A stretch of 64,000 nt of DNA from Brevibacillus laterosporus (GCA_007833815.1 CP033464.1:1497501-1561500); one strand, 5' to 3'. Shown: positions 9,008 to 18,706, counted from the stretch's first letter. Made by a program: numbers and translations. The notes: generated from the letters alone by a model not told the origin.

Positions 9008-10378
9008 GTGCGTAAGTATTTTGAGTTTGATCGACATGGCACCACGTATCGTCGAGAGATTATTGCTGGTCTAACAACCTTCTTGGCAATGGCATATATT
9101 TTGGCCGTAAATCCAAACATTTTAAGTGGGGCAGGTTTGCCACCAGAACTACAGGCAAAATTCCCTCCGCATGATGCCGTGTTTACTGCTACTGCACTTG
9201 CTGCGGCTATTGGTACACTTATCATGGGTGTTGTCGGGAAGTTACCGATAGGTCAAGCACCAGGTATGGGATTGAATGCATTCTTCGCCTTTACAGCAGT
9301 TCTGACCATGCAGATTCCTTGGCAACAAGCCTTGGCTGGTGTATTTGTTTCTTGTACCTTGTTCCTGATCTTGTCTTTAACGGGTATTCGTTCGCAGATA
9401 ATTGATGCGATCCCGCAAAATTTAAAGAATGCTACGACAGCGGGGATCGGTTTGTTTATTGCTTTTATGGGTCTGAAAAATGCAGGTATTATCGTAGATT
9501 CTCCAGCTACCATGGTAACAATGGGGCACTTAAGCTTTAAAGAAGGTATGGATGCTGTACAAATTCTTACAGTAAAAAATGCATTATTAGCTGTCTTTGG
9601 ATTGTTGGTTACGGGGATTTTATTAGCAAGACGCATTCACGCTGGGGTATTTTTCGGAATGTTGATTACAGCGGTTGCGGGGATGATTTTTGGAGTGGTA
9701 GAACTACCTACACAAGTGATATCTTCTCCTCCTAGTTTGGCTCCGACTCTTGGCGTTGCCTTACCTTATCTATTAGACCCAAGTGTTATTTTTTCTCAAG
9801 GCATGTTCATTGTTGTTTTCACATTCCTATTTGTGGATTTCTTTGATACAACGGGTACATTGCTTGGAGTATGTAATCAAGCAGGATTGTTAAAAGACGG
9901 TAAACTGGAGCGTCCTGGATCAGCGCTTGCTTCTGATGCTGTTGCTGGTATGGCTGGTGCGCTGTTAGGTACTTCTACAACAACAAGCTATATTGAATCT
10001 ACAGCAGGTGTTGCTGCAGGCGGTAGAACTGGTTTTACAGCGGTTGTCATTGGATTTATGTTCCTGCTGTCGCTGTTCTTCTTCCCACTGCTGGCTGTTA
10101 TTACTCCCGCTGTTACAGCACCCGCTTTGATTATTGTTGGTGTGTTGATGGCTAGTAGCTTGCGTAACATTGAATGGGATAAATTAGAAGAATCCTTGCC
10201 AGCCTTCCTTACGATGCTGATGATGCCTCTATCTTCTAGCATTGCAGCTGGTATTGCTTGTGGATTCATTTTCTATCCAGTCACAAAAGCATTTAAAGGT
10301 CAAGCACGTGAAGTACACCCAGCAATGTATGTACTATTCGTCGTTTTTCTGGTTTACTTCATTTGGTTCCGTGAATAG
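9008..10378 (+). CDS. pbuG: guanine/hypoxanthine permease
   Basis: This 456-residue integral membrane protein belongs to the AzgA-like branch of the NCS2 nucleobase transporters, with about 12-14 hydrophobic segments. The opening (FEFDRHGTTYRREIIAGLTTF), the motif APGMGLNAFFAF and the later FFDTTGTLLGVC and TSTTTSYIESTAGVAAGGRTG are typical of PbuG/PbuO. It should import hypoxanthine and guanine by proton symport for salvage. The start is GTG 9008, six bases after GGAGGG. It lies between guaA and purE as in B. subtilis and has its own PurBox-bearing promoter. B. subtilis has the paralogues pbuG and pbuO, so the symbol is by position. Confidence 0.92.
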   Translation: MRKYFEFDRHGTTYRREIIAGLTTFLAMAYILAVNPNILSGAGLPPELQAKFPPHDAVFTATALAAAIGTLIMGVVGKLPIGQAPGMGLNAFFAFTAVLTMQIPWQQALAGVFVSCTLFLILSLTGIRSQIIDAIPQNLKNATTAGIGLFIAFMGLKNAGIIVDSPATMVTMGHLSFKEGMDAVQILTVKNALLAVFGLLVTGILLARRIHAGVFFGMLITAVAGMIFGVVELPTQVISSPPSLAPTLGVALPYLLDPSVIFSQGMFIVVFTFLFVDFFDTTGTLLGVCNQAGLLKDGKLERPGSALASDAVAGMAGALLGTSTTTSYIESTAGVAAGGRTGFTAVVIGFMFLLSLFFFPLLAVITPAVTAPALIIVGVLMASSLRNIEWDKLEESLPAFLTMLMMPLSSSIAAGIACGFIFYPVTKAFKGQAREVHPAMYVLFVVFLVYFIWFRE

Positions 10379-10425
10379 GTTGTTTTTGGAATATCACTAG
10401 ATTATCACCATGAAAAGGTCATCTT

Positions 10426-10467
10426 GATCTGTCTTCTTTTGAGACAGGTCAGAAGGCTTTTTCTTTT
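10426..10467 (+). terminator. pbuG terminator
   Basis: The strand GATCTGTCT pairs with AGACAGGTC across a seven-base loop; outer bases CTT/AAG add to the stem, followed by a T-rich run (10458-10467). Confidence 0.8.
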
Positions 10468-10486
10468 TATATATGATAGTAAGGTA

Positions 10487-10562
10487 AAGGGGAATGAAAA
10501 TCTAATATTGAAACTAAAATGTTCGTGTTTTATTGACGTTTTATGTTTTATTTTGTTAAACT
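10487..10562 (+). promoter_or_regulatory. PurR box(es) and promoter of purEKB
   Basis: A PurBox (AAAATGTTCGTGTTT, ending 10530) lies two bases before a -35 TTGACG (10533-10538), with a -10 TAAACT at 10557-10562 (18-base spacer). The layout is nearly identical to that of pbuG. Thirty bases upstream of the GTTCG core sits only GGAAT (10491-10495), a poor second box. The leader to the purE start is about 55 bases, too short for a purine riboswitch. Confidence 0.75.
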
Positions 10563-10623
10563 GAACCTGGAATGATATGAAAGACGGAAAATAACGAAAA
10601 TGGAAGATCAAGGGGGAAGTTGC

Positions 10624-11118
10624 GTGGTTGCACCGGTTGTGGGAGTTATCATGGGAAGTACTTCTGATTGGGAAACGATGAAAGAAGCCTGCCAAATTCT
10701 AGAGGAGATACGAATTCCGTATGAAAAGCAGGTAGTTTCTGCTCATCGAACGCCTGATCTCATGTTTGAGTATGCTGAGACCGCTAAAGAAAGAGGTCTG
10801 AAGGTGATTATTGCTGGAGCAGGTGGAGCGGCTCATCTTCCGGGCATGATAGCGGCTAAGACAATTCTTCCTGTCATCGGTGTACCAGTGAAATCAGCTG
10901 CTTTAAACGGGTTAGATTCTCTGTTGTCTATCGTGCAGATGCCGGGTGGTGTTCCGGTTGCTACCGTAGCAATTGGTAAGGCTGGGGCTACGAATGCTGG
11001 TTTGTTAGCCGCCCAAATCATTGGGACGTATGACGAAAAGATAAGTCAGCGCTTAACAGAACGAAGAGAAGCAACTCGAAAAAAGGTTATGGAAGAGAGC
11101 GATTTGCCTCATGAATAA
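10624..11118 (+). CDS. purE: N5-carboxyaminoimidazole ribonucleotide mutase
   Basis: PurE interconverts N5-CAIR and CAIR in de novo purine synthesis, acting after PurK. The 164-residue protein shows the class I motifs [32 protein letters not shown] and [14 protein letters not shown], and is close to B. subtilis PurE in length and sequence. The start is GTG 10624 because AGGGGGAAG lies six to eight bases upstream; an ATG at 10600 would place that binding site inside the gene. It overlaps purK by eight bases. It is the first gene of a purEKB unit behind its own PurBox promoter. Confidence 0.96.
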   Translation: MVAPVVGVIMGSTSDWETMKEACQILEEIRIPYEKQVVSAHRTPDLMFEYAETAKERGLKVIIAGAGGAAHLPGMIAAKTILPVIGVPVKSAALNGLDSLLSIVQMPGGVPVATVAIGKAGATNAGLLAAQIIGTYDEKISQRLTERREATRKKVMEESDLPHE

Positions 11119-12265
11119 AAAAAAGCAGATCAAACCAGGAGGTACCATTGGTCTATTAGGCGGGGGACAACTAGGGAGAATGATTGCACTTGCTGGAAGA
11201 GCAATGGGGTATCGGTTTGTGGTGCTGGATCCTACAGAAGATTCACCATGCGGTCAAGTCAGCGATCAGCAGATAGTTGCCAGCTACGACGATCAACAGG
11301 CGGCTCGACAATTGGCACGGCTCAGTGATGTGATTACGTATGAATTTGAGAATGTAGATGCTGGTGTAGCAGCGATTTTAGAAAAGGAAGCTTTTGTTCC
11401 ACAAGGAAGTAAGCTACTAAGCATCACACAACATCGCATTCGTGAAAAGACTGCGATTCAAGCATGTGGCTTGCCCGTAGCGCCATTTAGGGTTGTAGCT
11501 TCAGCAGAAGAGGTGAGAGCGGCTGCTGTGGAGTTAGGCTTGCCTGCTGTTATGAAAACAGCAACAGGAGGCTACGACGGAAAGGGACAATGGGTATTAC
11601 GCTCGCTTGAAGAAATAGAAGAAGCGTTTGCGTGTCTTGCTAAAGCTAAGACTGAGCTAATCGTAGAAAAGTTTGTTCCCTTTACTAAGGAGCTATCTGT
11701 AATAGTAGCTCGTAATTTATCAGGGGAAGTCGCTGCCTTTCCTATAGCTGAAAATATTCATCTAGAAAACATTTTGCACCAAAGTATTGTTCCAGCTCGG
11801 ATTGAGATAGAGATTCAACAGCGAGCAGAGAGATTGGCCATTACGTTGGCAGAAAAGCTAGAAATGGTTGGGTTACTTGCTGTGGAAATGTTTCTTACGG
11901 AAGATGGGGAGCTTTATATAAATGAAATGGCTCCGCGGCCGCACAATTCTGGTCATTATACAATGGATGCCTGTTTGACCTCGCAATTTGAGCAGCACGT
12001 TCGAGCGATCAGTAACTTACCACTTGGATCTACGAAGTTGCTTAGTCCGGTCGTTATGGTTAATATTTTAGGTGGGCATGTCGCACCTTTACTCAAAAAG
12101 ATAGATCAACTACCCAAGAAAGCTAAATTGCATTTGTACGGGAAACAAGAGGCAAAAGAAAAACGCAAAATGGGTCATATAAATCTTGTTTCCGAATCCG
12201 TAGAAGAAGCACTACAGCAGGCAGATAAACTTGGAATATGGTCAATAAATGGAGGAATGAAGTAA
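11111..12265 (+). CDS. purK: N5-carboxyaminoimidazole ribonucleotide synthase
   Basis: PurK makes N5-CAIR from AIR, bicarbonate and ATP. The 384-residue protein is an ATP-grasp enzyme: the N-terminal Rossmann-like part has [11 protein letters not shown], the central ATP-grasp part has [12 protein letters not shown] and IVEKFVPF, and the metal site is near EMFL and [14 protein letters not shown]. It starts inside the end of purE (eight-base overlap) and its stop shares a base with the purB start, so the three genes are tightly coupled. Confidence 0.96.
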   Translation: MNKKKQIKPGGTIGLLGGGQLGRMIALAGRAMGYRFVVLDPTEDSPCGQVSDQQIVASYDDQQAARQLARLSDVITYEFENVDAGVAAILEKEAFVPQGSKLLSITQHRIREKTAIQACGLPVAPFRVVASAEEVRAAAVELGLPAVMKTATGGYDGKGQWVLRSLEEIEEAFACLAKAKTELIVEKFVPFTKELSVIVARNLSGEVAAFPIAENIHLENILHQSIVPARIEIEIQQRAERLAITLAEKLEMVGLLAVEMFLTEDGELYINEMAPRPHNSGHYTMDACLTSQFEQHVRAISNLPLGSTKLLSPVVMVNILGGHVAPLLKKIDQLPKKAKLHLYGKQEAKEKRKMGHINLVSESVEEALQQADKLGIWSINGGMK

Positions 12266-13572
12266 TGATTGAACGTTATACAAGGCCAGAAATGCGCGAA
12301 ATCTGGACAGAAGAAAATAAATATAAGGCATGGTTGGAAGTAGAAATTCTAGCTTGTGAAGCATGGGCGGAGTTAGGCGTTATTCCAAAAGAGGATGTTG
12401 AAAAGCTATGGAAGAATGCTAGTTTTGATGTAAACCGTATCTATGAAATAGAACAAGAGACGCGTCATGACGTGGTAGCTTTTACGCGTGCCGTATCGGA
12501 AACTATGGAGGGCGATGAAAAAAAATGGGTACACTATGGCTTAACATCTACTGATGTAGTAGATACAGCACTTGGTTACCTTATTCGCCAAGCAAACGAA
12601 ATTATTGAAAAGGATATTGTTGATTTTATTGAAGTCTTAAAGGAGAAGGCTATTGAACATAAAAATACGGTCATGATGGGTCGGACACATGGTGTGCATG
12701 CTGAGCCAACTACTTTTGGTCTGAAAGTAGCACTATGGTATGAAGAGATGAAACGTAACCTGGCAAGATTCCGTTCTGCACGTGTAGAAGTGGAAGCGGG
12801 TAAAATGTCAGGGGCAGTTGGGACGTATGCTAACATTGATCCATATGTAGAGCAACATGTATGTAAAAAGCTTGGTCTGACAGCGGCTCCTATCTCGACA
12901 CAAACGTTGCAACGTGATCGTCATGCAGAGTACATGGCTACGCTTGCGTTGATCGCTACTTCTTTGGACAAATTTGCTACTGAAATCCGGGGATTACAAA
13001 AGAGTGAGATTCGGGAAGTGGAAGAGGCATTTGCAAAAGGGCAGAAGGGTTCGTCGGCGATGCCACATAAACGTAACCCGATTGGTTCTGAGAATATCTC
13101 TGGTCTTTCACGTGTTATCCGTGGTCATATGATGTCTGCTTATGAGAATGTACCACTTTGGCATGAGCGCGATATCTCGCATTCTTCTGTAGAACGTGTT
13201 ATTTTACCGGATGCGACACAGCTGCTTAACTATATGTTGCGTCGCTTCATGAACATCGTGAAGAACCTAACGGTGTTCCCTGAGAACATGAAGCGCAACA
13301 TGGAGCGTACGTTTGGACTGATTTATTCTCAACAAGTGCTACTCAAATTAATTGATAAAGGCTTGAGCCGTGAAAAAGCATATGACACCGTACAACCACG
13401 TGCGATGCAAGCATGGGAAGAGCAACGTTCATTTAAAGAGATTATCAGCGAGGATGAAACAGTGAAGCAATTGCTGACCTCAGAAGAGCTAGAAGCTTGC
13501 TTCGACTATCGTTATCATTTAAAGCATGTGGATACTATTTTTGTGCGTTTGGGATTAGTTGAGGGTAAGTGA
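12265..13572 (+). CDS. purB: adenylosuccinate lyase
   Basis: PurB releases fumarate from both SAICAR and adenylosuccinate, so it serves IMP and AMP synthesis. The 435-residue protein carries the fumarase/aspartase superfamily signature [16 protein letters not shown] and the upstream motifs [14 protein letters not shown] and [12 protein letters not shown]. The start is ATG 12265, nine bases after GGAGG and overlapping the purK stop by one base; an in-frame GTG-type extension to 12238 lies inside purK and is not needed. A strong terminator follows, so unlike in B. subtilis the transcript ends here instead of running into purC. Confidence 0.97.
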   Translation: MIERYTRPEMREIWTEENKYKAWLEVEILACEAWAELGVIPKEDVEKLWKNASFDVNRIYEIEQETRHDVVAFTRAVSETMEGDEKKWVHYGLTSTDVVDTALGYLIRQANEIIEKDIVDFIEVLKEKAIEHKNTVMMGRTHGVHAEPTTFGLKVALWYEEMKRNLARFRSARVEVEAGKMSGAVGTYANIDPYVEQHVCKKLGLTAAPISTQTLQRDRHAEYMATLALIATSLDKFATEIRGLQKSEIREVEEAFAKGQKGSSAMPHKRNPIGSENISGLSRVIRGHMMSAYENVPLWHERDISHSSVERVILPDATQLLNYMLRRFMNIVKNLTVFPENMKRNMERTFGLIYSQQVLLKLIDKGLSREKAYDTVQPRAMQAWEEQRSFKEIISEDETVKQLLTSEELEACFDYRYHLKHVDTIFVRLGLVEGK

Positions 13573-13612
13573 ATGAAAAATTAGTTTTGCCCGCTTGATA
13601 GGTAATATAGGC

Positions 13613-13647
13613 AGTATAGGGGCTCTGCCCCTATACTCCTTTTTTTA
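13613..13647 (+). terminator. purEKB terminator
   Basis: A perfect 11-base-pair stem (AGTATAGGGGC / GCCCCTATACT) with loop TCT is followed by CC and a run of T. This cleanly separates purB from purC. Confidence 0.95.
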
Positions 13648-13663
13648 ATCTGAGAACATAATA

Positions 13664-13685
13664 AAAAAAGGAGCGCTCCCGCTCC
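13664..13685 (-). terminator. terminator of the minus-strand matrixin operon
   Basis: Read on the minus strand, GGAGCG pairs with CGCTCC around GGAG and runs into seven Ts. It faces the purEKB terminator and ends transcription of the two genes at 13754-14917. Confidence 0.85.
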
Positions 13686-13753
13686 AAAACTTGTATTTTG
13701 TATCATTTCAGGAATGTGTTTTTTCTTGGTGAATAATTGAAATGAAACATGTA

Positions 13754-14344
13754 TTAGAAACCTAATTCCTGAATGTTGTTTACCTTTAAACCTTGACTAA
13801 CCCCGTTAGCAGTTTTTAACTTATCGTTATTTTTAATAAATTTCCCTTGATAGACTCCTTTAATTACATAGGCATTTTCAGCAACTGGTCCTTCATACTT
13901 TTCTAAGAAGACAATAGCTGTGTCTTTTTCTTTTAATACTTCATTTCCTTCGAAAGTATATTCTACACCATCTTTAAATCCTCCAGTTTCGAGAATCTCT
14001 AAAGTGTCTCCTTCTTTGAAGTCCCCTTTGTAAACCTTTTGTAATTTACTTTCACTAAGGGTAAATATCACATTACGGTATTCAAAACCTTCATCTTTCA
14101 TTATTTCGACTTCTGCAATTACTTCAGAACTTTCTTTCAGATCATCAATACTATCAAAATTCTCTTGAACATCACCACTAAGGTTAACCACTTTCTTGCT
14201 AGTATTAGTAGTTACTTGAGAAATTTTATGTGATTGGTTAGATTGAGCTGTTTCTGTATGATTTGAACTATATAGCAGATATCCACCCGAAAATAATATG
14301 GCTGTTGTAATGAAGGGAAGAATAATTTTTCTTTTATCCATCAA
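13754..14344 (-). CDS. hypothetical membrane-anchored or secreted protein
   Basis: I do not recognise the family. The 196-residue protein has a short basic start and one hydrophobic segment (about residues 8-26), with no lipobox Cys, so it is probably a signal anchor or signal peptide. A Ser/Thr/Asn-rich linker (about 30-52) leads to a soluble acidic domain with alternating strand-like segments (EVIAEVEIMKDEG, DTAIVFLEKYEG). It lies 39 bases downstream of the matrixin gene on the same strand and shares its terminator, so the two are probably co-transcribed. A role in handling or restraining the protease is only a guess from position. Confidence 0.7.
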   Translation of the reverse strand: MMDKRKIILPFITTAILFSGGYLLYSSNHTETAQSNQSHKISQVTTNTSKKVVNLSGDVQENFDSIDDLKESSEVIAEVEIMKDEGFEYRNVIFTLSESKLQKVYKGDFKEGDTLEILETGGFKDGVEYTFEGNEVLKEKDTAIVFLEKYEGPVAENAYVIKGVYQGKFIKNNDKLKTANGVSQGLKVNNIQELGF

Positions 14345-14383
14345 AATTTCATTCCTCTCAAACTTTTATTGTAATAAAGTCTG

Positions 14384-14917
14384 TTACTTATAAATAGATT
14401 TAATACCAGCTATGTCATCAGAACCTGGCTCGTTTACTTTTCTGCCACCAGCACTTGTGCACATTATTTGTTTTTTATTAGTTACATGGTCTAATCCAAG
14501 GACATGACCCAATTCATGACCTAAAACACCTTGAATATCAAAAGCGCTCATACTATCCATATAGTAAGAGTTTGGATTAATAGAAGCTGTCTGAATGTAA
14601 TAAGATCCCTTATAAGGAGTCACAGATGTTTCTGCGTTCCAACCCGTTTTACCATAGTTCTCCTCACCATATATGAAGGTTCTACTCTTTTTTGTATCTT
14701 TCCCGAATGCAATATATTTTTCTACAGCATTATTCCATGATGAGAGAGCACCTTTAAGACCATCTACATAGTCAGATCCTAAATCATTGGCATAATTGTA
14801 TCTAACTAGATCACTTTCCCACTCATATCCTGTGGTTTCGTAAGCAAAGGCTGTATTTGCAATAGTTAAACTAACCAATAGAACTAGAGATCCAAATGTA
14901 ATTTTATGAATGTTCAC
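14384..14917 (-). CDS. secreted matrixin-type zinc metalloprotease
   Basis: This 177-residue protein has a signal peptide (about 1-25, ending NTAFA) and a compact M10A-like catalytic domain. The metzincin zinc motif HELGHVLGLDH gives His134, His138 and His144 as ligands and Glu135 as catalytic base. Met152 (IMCTS) is the Met-turn. There is no obvious propeptide cysteine switch and no C-terminal accessory domain, so it is a minimal matrixin. The start is GTG 14917 after AGGAGGA (nine-base spacing). It is one of four minus-strand genes inserted between purB and purC. The substrate is unknown. Confidence 0.88.
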   Translation of the reverse strand: MNIHKITFGSLVLLVSLTIANTAFAYETTGYEWESDLVRYNYANDLGSDYVDGLKGALSSWNNAVEKYIAFGKDTKKSRTFIYGEENYGKTGWNAETSVTPYKGSYYIQTASINPNSYYMDSMSAFDIQGVLGHELGHVLGLDHVTNKKQIMCTSAGGRKVNEPGSDDIAGIKSIYK

Positions 14918-14933
14918 AGTTAAATATCCTCCT

Positions 14934-15281
14934 ACGATCTTGTAATTAACTTTGGAAAATCTAACTTAATACAATTTTAAAATATTAAAACCCCCTAATC
15001 CTTTTTCAAGACATCATGAATTAATGAATTTTTATTTATAGAATAACCGTTTAAATAAATATATGTAAATTTCAAAATATACACATATTATAAAATACAA
15101 TAAATTGAATAACAAGATTTTTTTGTAAAAACATCTCTCATCGGTAAACTTGATTAATCTTTTATGGGAGTTATCATAGAAAGCCTGTTTATTAACACAT
15201 TCTATGAAAGTCTATTGGTCAGAAAAATCTAGCTATGGAAGTTCTTTAAAAAATACTTTCCATGTAATCACTTTCCAGTGG
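14934..15281. other. AT-rich intergenic region upstream of the matrixin gene
   Basis: These roughly 350 bases are markedly AT-rich (roughly 14950-15120 especially) and contain no gene I can support. They should hold the promoter for the minus-strand matrixin operon. The direct neighbour is the 25-base inverted repeat at 15282. Confidence 0.5.
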
Positions 15282-15345
15282 ATATAACATGCAAAATGGC
15301 GTGTAAAAACTGATGTCAGTTTACACGCCATTTTGCATGTTATAT
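15282..15345. repeat. perfect 25-base inverted repeat (hairpin)
   Basis: The arms 15282-15306 and 15321-15345 are exact reverse complements over 25 bases (arm begins ATATAACATGCAAAATGG). Inside them CTGA/TCAG extends the stem after a two-base bulge, leaving a two-base loop. It lies 18 bases past the stop of the minus-strand aminopeptidase gene. There is no T run on either side, so it is not a classical terminator. See findings. Confidence 0.9.
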
Positions 15346-15362
15346 ATCTATTAAGCTTGTCA

Positions 15363-16475
15363 TTACACCAAATTCTCAGGATTCAATCCTTTTAGTTCTG
15401 GCAAGACGAATATACCATCTTTACGGATCAATACATCATCGAACCAGATTTCGCCGCCACCATATTCAGGACGTTGGATTTGCACCAAATCCCAGTGGAT
15501 AGAAGAGCGGTTACCATTGTCAGCGATATCGTAGGCATTACCAGGTGTAAAGTGGAAGCTTCCTGCGATTTTTTCATCGAATAAGATGTCGCCCATTGGC
15601 TGTAAGATATGCGGGTTAAATCCAATTGCAAATTCACCGATATAACGGGCACCTTCATCTGTATCTAAAATCGTATTTAGCAATGCTGTATTACTACTTG
15701 TAGCTTCAACAATTTTACCTTCTTTAAACGTAAGCTTCACGTCTGTAAAGGTTGTACTATGGTAGTTGGTTTTTGCATTGTAATAGACAGTACCTTCTAC
15801 GGAATCACGCACAGGAGAAGTGTAGCACTCGCCATCAGGAATATTTGCTTTACCATCGCATTTGATAGTTGGTATTCCTTTAATAGAGAATCGTAGATCA
15901 GTTTGTGGACCTACAATGCGTACACGATCTGTTTTGTTCATCAATTCAACTAGCGGGTCCATTGCTTTAGACATTTTGGCATAGTCCAGGTTGCAGACTG
16001 AGAAGTAGAAGTCTTCAAAACCTTCTAAGCTCATATTAGCAGCTTGTGCCATTGCTTTGTTTGGATAACGAAGCACGACCCAACGTTTGTTAGGAACACG
16101 CTCTTTGAGATGAACGGTACTGTAATATACACGAGAATAAAGCCCCATTTTTTCTTCTGGAATATCAGAGTACTCGTTTACATTTTCATAGGCGCGCACT
16201 CCAATGTACGCGTCCATATCTTCCATGCGAGCTAGTTCATGTTTAGCAAAGAGCGCCATGTGTTCTTCGCTAGAGCCCATAATCATGGAGCGCATGATTT
16301 CCTGATCTTTTACAGTGACAACAGGAAGAGCCCCTACTGCAAAAGCTTCACGAACCAGTGCTTTTACCAAAGCGGGTTGTAACCCGATATTTTCGATTAA
16401 GACTTTTTCCCCTTTTTGTAAATTCAGAGAGTAGTGTATTAATCGGCTTGCAAGTTCATTAATGCGTGAATCCAT
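15363..16475 (-). CDS. M29-family metallo-aminopeptidase
   Basis: This 370-residue cytoplasmic aminopeptidase resembles the M29 family (AmpS/AmpT/PepS). Typical C-terminal metal-site segments are present: GEFAIGFNP (Glu), GSFHFTPGNAY (His) and SSIHWDLV (His and Asp). The family releases N-terminal residues with broad specificity using two metal ions. Length is slightly shorter than the usual 400-410 residues but N- and C-terminal motifs are in place. The ATG start at 16475 follows an AGGTGTTG-like site. It is transcribed opposite to the pur genes and is separated by about 60 bases from the alcohol dehydrogenase gene upstream of it on the same strand. Confidence 0.88.
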   Translation of the reverse strand: MDSRINELASRLIHYSLNLQKGEKVLIENIGLQPALVKALVREAFAVGALPVVTVKDQEIMRSMIMGSSEEHMALFAKHELARMEDMDAYIGVRAYENVNEYSDIPEEKMGLYSRVYYSTVHLKERVPNKRWVVLRYPNKAMAQAANMSLEGFEDFYFSVCNLDYAKMSKAMDPLVELMNKTDRVRIVGPQTDLRFSIKGIPTIKCDGKANIPDGECYTSPVRDSVEGTVYYNAKTNYHSTTFTDVKLTFKEGKIVEATSSNTALLNTILDTDEGARYIGEFAIGFNPHILQPMGDILFDEKIAGSFHFTPGNAYDIADNGNRSSIHWDLVQIQRPEYGGGEIWFDDVLIRKDGIFVLPELKGLNPENLV

Positions 16476-16536
16476 GCTTCAACACCTCTTTGTATAATAT
16501 GTATGACATGAATATATAATCAAAGATGAGTCATTC

Positions 16537-17733
16537 CTAGAAGCAAGCCTCATAGATGTGAAGGACGTCATCAACTGATAACGCTCTTGTACTTGGAATG
16601 TGGTCTACGCCCCCACCGGTACGAATCGCTTCGTGAGCCAGACGTGGCAGATCCTCACGAGAAATACCAAAGTCGGACAGGCGCTGAGTAATTCCCATCT
16701 GTTGATACCAATTAGCAACGGATTGAATGGTAGCTTGTGCGGCCTCGTGATCAGATTCGGCTGTCACTTGGAAACACTGACGTCCTAAGCGTGCCAGTCT
16801 CTCAGGGCGATCTATCGCTACAAACTGTTCGAAATATGGCAAGGAGAGGATAGCAAGTCCACGACCATGGGAGATATCGAAATGTCCGCTTAAAGAATGT
16901 TCGATCTTGTGTAGTGGATACCCTGCATTTCTGCCCGCACGTGCAAACGGGGAAATACCAAGCGTGCTTGCCCACAATAACGTGGAGCGCGCTTCTTCGT
17001 TATGGGGTTCATCTATAGCAACAGTTGAATACTGAACGACTAAACGAATTAATGCTTCTGTGACACCATCTTGTACATGAGCGTTATTAGGACCGACCAA
17101 ATACTCTTCAAATAAATGCGAAAAGATATCTGCGGAAGACTCAGCTGTAACCCGCGCCGGCACCGTGTAGGTTAGAGATGGATCAAGGATAGCTACTTTA
17201 GGAAATAGGGCTGGGCCTGAGAAGGAGCTTTTTTCATGGGTCTCCCAATGAGTTAGCACGGTGATATTGTTAGCTTCAGAACCTGTAGCAGCTACTGTGG
17301 GAATCGTCATTAATGGCAAAGCTTCAATTACAGGGACCAGTTCTTTTGCTGTGTTCTGAGGATTACCACGCAAATATTCATAACTAGATCGACCCGACAG
17401 AGCTACGGTAGCGATTGCTTTAGCTGCATCCATGACAGAACCTCCACCAAGCGCAATGACAAAATCACATTTCGTTTCGCGGGCAAGCTGTCCACCGCGG
17501 TCTACCGTGCAAGTGCGTGGATTTGGTTCCACCTGATCAAATAATTGGTAAGGTAGCTTTGCATCTTGTAGTAACTTTTCTACCTTTGTTAATAGTCCTG
17601 TTGTTTTGGCTGATTGTCCGCCTGTTACCAACAAAGCTTTTGTTCCCAATGCTCGTGCCTCTGTACCAACACGCGCAAGCTCACCAACTCCGAAGTAGAT
17701 GTGAGTAGGAAATTGAACCTGGAAAGGGTACAT
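16537..17733 (-). CDS. iron-containing alcohol dehydrogenase
   Basis: This 398-residue protein belongs to the group III (Fe-dependent) alcohol dehydrogenases. The NAD(P)-binding motif GGGSVMDAAKAIA is present, as are the metal-ligand segments ADIFSHLFEEYL and KIEHSLSGHFDISHGRGLAI, with His residues in the expected places. The N-terminal part (FPTHIYFGVGEL) resembles butanol dehydrogenase-like NADPH-dependent members such as YugJ/YugK. The start is set at ATG 17733 (MYPFQVQF), about nine bases after GAGGCG; a longer frame reaching 17817 has no better site. It may share a transcript with the aminopeptidase. The natural substrate cannot be told from sequence. Confidence 0.9.
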   Translation of the reverse strand: MYPFQVQFPTHIYFGVGELARVGTEARALGTKALLVTGGQSAKTTGLLTKVEKLLQDAKLPYQLFDQVEPNPRTCTVDRGGQLARETKCDFVIALGGGSVMDAAKAIATVALSGRSSYEYLRGNPQNTAKELVPVIEALPLMTIPTVAATGSEANNITVLTHWETHEKSSFSGPALFPKVAILDPSLTYTVPARVTAESSADIFSHLFEEYLVGPNNAHVQDGVTEALIRLVVQYSTVAIDEPHNEEARSTLLWASTLGISPFARAGRNAGYPLHKIEHSLSGHFDISHGRGLAILSLPYFEQFVAIDRPERLARLGRQCFQVTAESDHEAAQATIQSVANWYQQMGITQRLSDFGISREDLPRLAHEAIRTGGGVDHIPSTRALSVDDVLHIYEACF

Positions 17734-17854
17734 GGTACCATCGCCTCTTTTCATTAGAAAACAGTTTCGTGTCCGAAAGAAAATCCGAACATAAATCGTG
17801 TCTATATTGTACCACAATGGCTTTTTTGCAATCGAAGAAGAAGTGTAATCATTA

Positions 17855-17923
17855 AAATACGAACAATTGTCGAATATATACTGTATAATATTCGTTGATT
17901 ATCCGTTTAATTTATGTTTTAAT
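17855..17923 (+). promoter_or_regulatory. PurR box pair and promoter of purCSQLFMN
   Basis: Box 1 reads AAATACGAACAAT (17855-17867), one mismatch from the PurR consensus. Box 2 faces it (AATATTCGTTGAT, 17887-17899); the CGAAC and ATTCG cores start 30 bases apart. Box 2 overlaps a -35 TTGATT (17895-17900), and a -10 TTTAAT (17918-17923) follows with a 17-base spacer. A perfect TATAAT (17884-17889) lies between the boxes but has no good -35. Confidence 0.75.
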
Positions 17924-17986
17924 CAAAGTGAAGATGATTTGTTGACTAAAACACGCATAAAGCTTGTAGCGGGAGGAGAATTTTTC

Positions 17987-18706
17987 TTGGAAAAGCGCGA
18001 GCAGCTATATGAAGGAAAAGCAAAGCAGGTTTATCTTACTTCAGAACCAGATGTGTATTGGGTGGCTTACAAGGATGACGCCACTGCCTTTAATGGCGAG
18101 AAGAAGGGGACAATTTTTAATAAGGGTAGATGGAATAATCAGATTAGCGCGATTTTGTTTAAGGCGTTAACTGAAAAAGGCATTGCCAATCATTTTATCC
18201 GCCTGTTATCTGAAACGGAGCAATTGGTTAAAAAGGTCGACATTATCCCGTTAGAAGTGGTTGTGCGTAACATTGCTGCCGGGTCCTTAGCCAAGCGTTT
18301 GGGTTGGGCTGAGGGCGTAGAATTAGATGAACCCATCATAGAATTTTATTACAAAAGTGATGAACTGGGAGATCCGCTCATTAACAACGATCACATTGCC
18401 ATTTTAAAAATTGCCACAGAACAAGAAGTAGCGGTAATTCGAGATACGGCTTTGCAAGTGAATGATTTTTTACAAGCATATATGCGTGCAAGAGATGTGC
18501 TTGTCGTTGATTTTAAATTAGAATTCGGTCGTACATCGGATGGAGAGGTACTGTTAGCAGACGAGATATCGCCGGATACCTGCCGTTTCTGGGATGCAGA
18601 GACGATGGAAAAGCTGGACAAGGATCGTTTTCGCCGTAACTTAGGAAACGTAGAAGAGGCCTATCAAGAAATGCTGAAACGATTGGGAGGAGAAGTTCAT
18701 GTGTAA
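17987..18706 (+). CDS. purC: SAICAR synthase
   Basis: PurC joins aspartate to CAIR with ATP to give SAICAR. The 239-residue protein (B. subtilis 241) shows [38 protein letters not shown] and DFKLEFG, all standard SAICAR synthetase motifs. The start is TTG 17987, eight bases after GGGAGGAG; the frame is open further upstream to 17867, but that part runs through the promoter. It overlaps purS by eight bases and heads the seven-gene unit purCSQLFMN. Confidence 0.96.
   Translation: MEKREQLYEGKAKQVYLTSEPDVYWVAYKDDATAFNGEKKGTIFNKGRWNNQISAILFKALTEKGIANHFIRLLSETEQLVKKVDIIPLEVVVRNIAAGSLAKRLGWAEGVELDEPIIEFYYKSDELGDPLINNDHIAILKIATEQEVAVIRDTALQVNDFLQAYMRARDVLVVDFKLEFGRTSDGEVLLADEISPDTCRFWDAETMEKLDKDRFRRNLGNVEEAYQEMLKRLGGEVHV

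Noticed and set aside
15282-15345. Inverted repeat as a transposon end
   Set aside because: The arms are only 14 bases apart, with no transposase gene or target duplication seen, so an insertion-sequence reading is unsupported.
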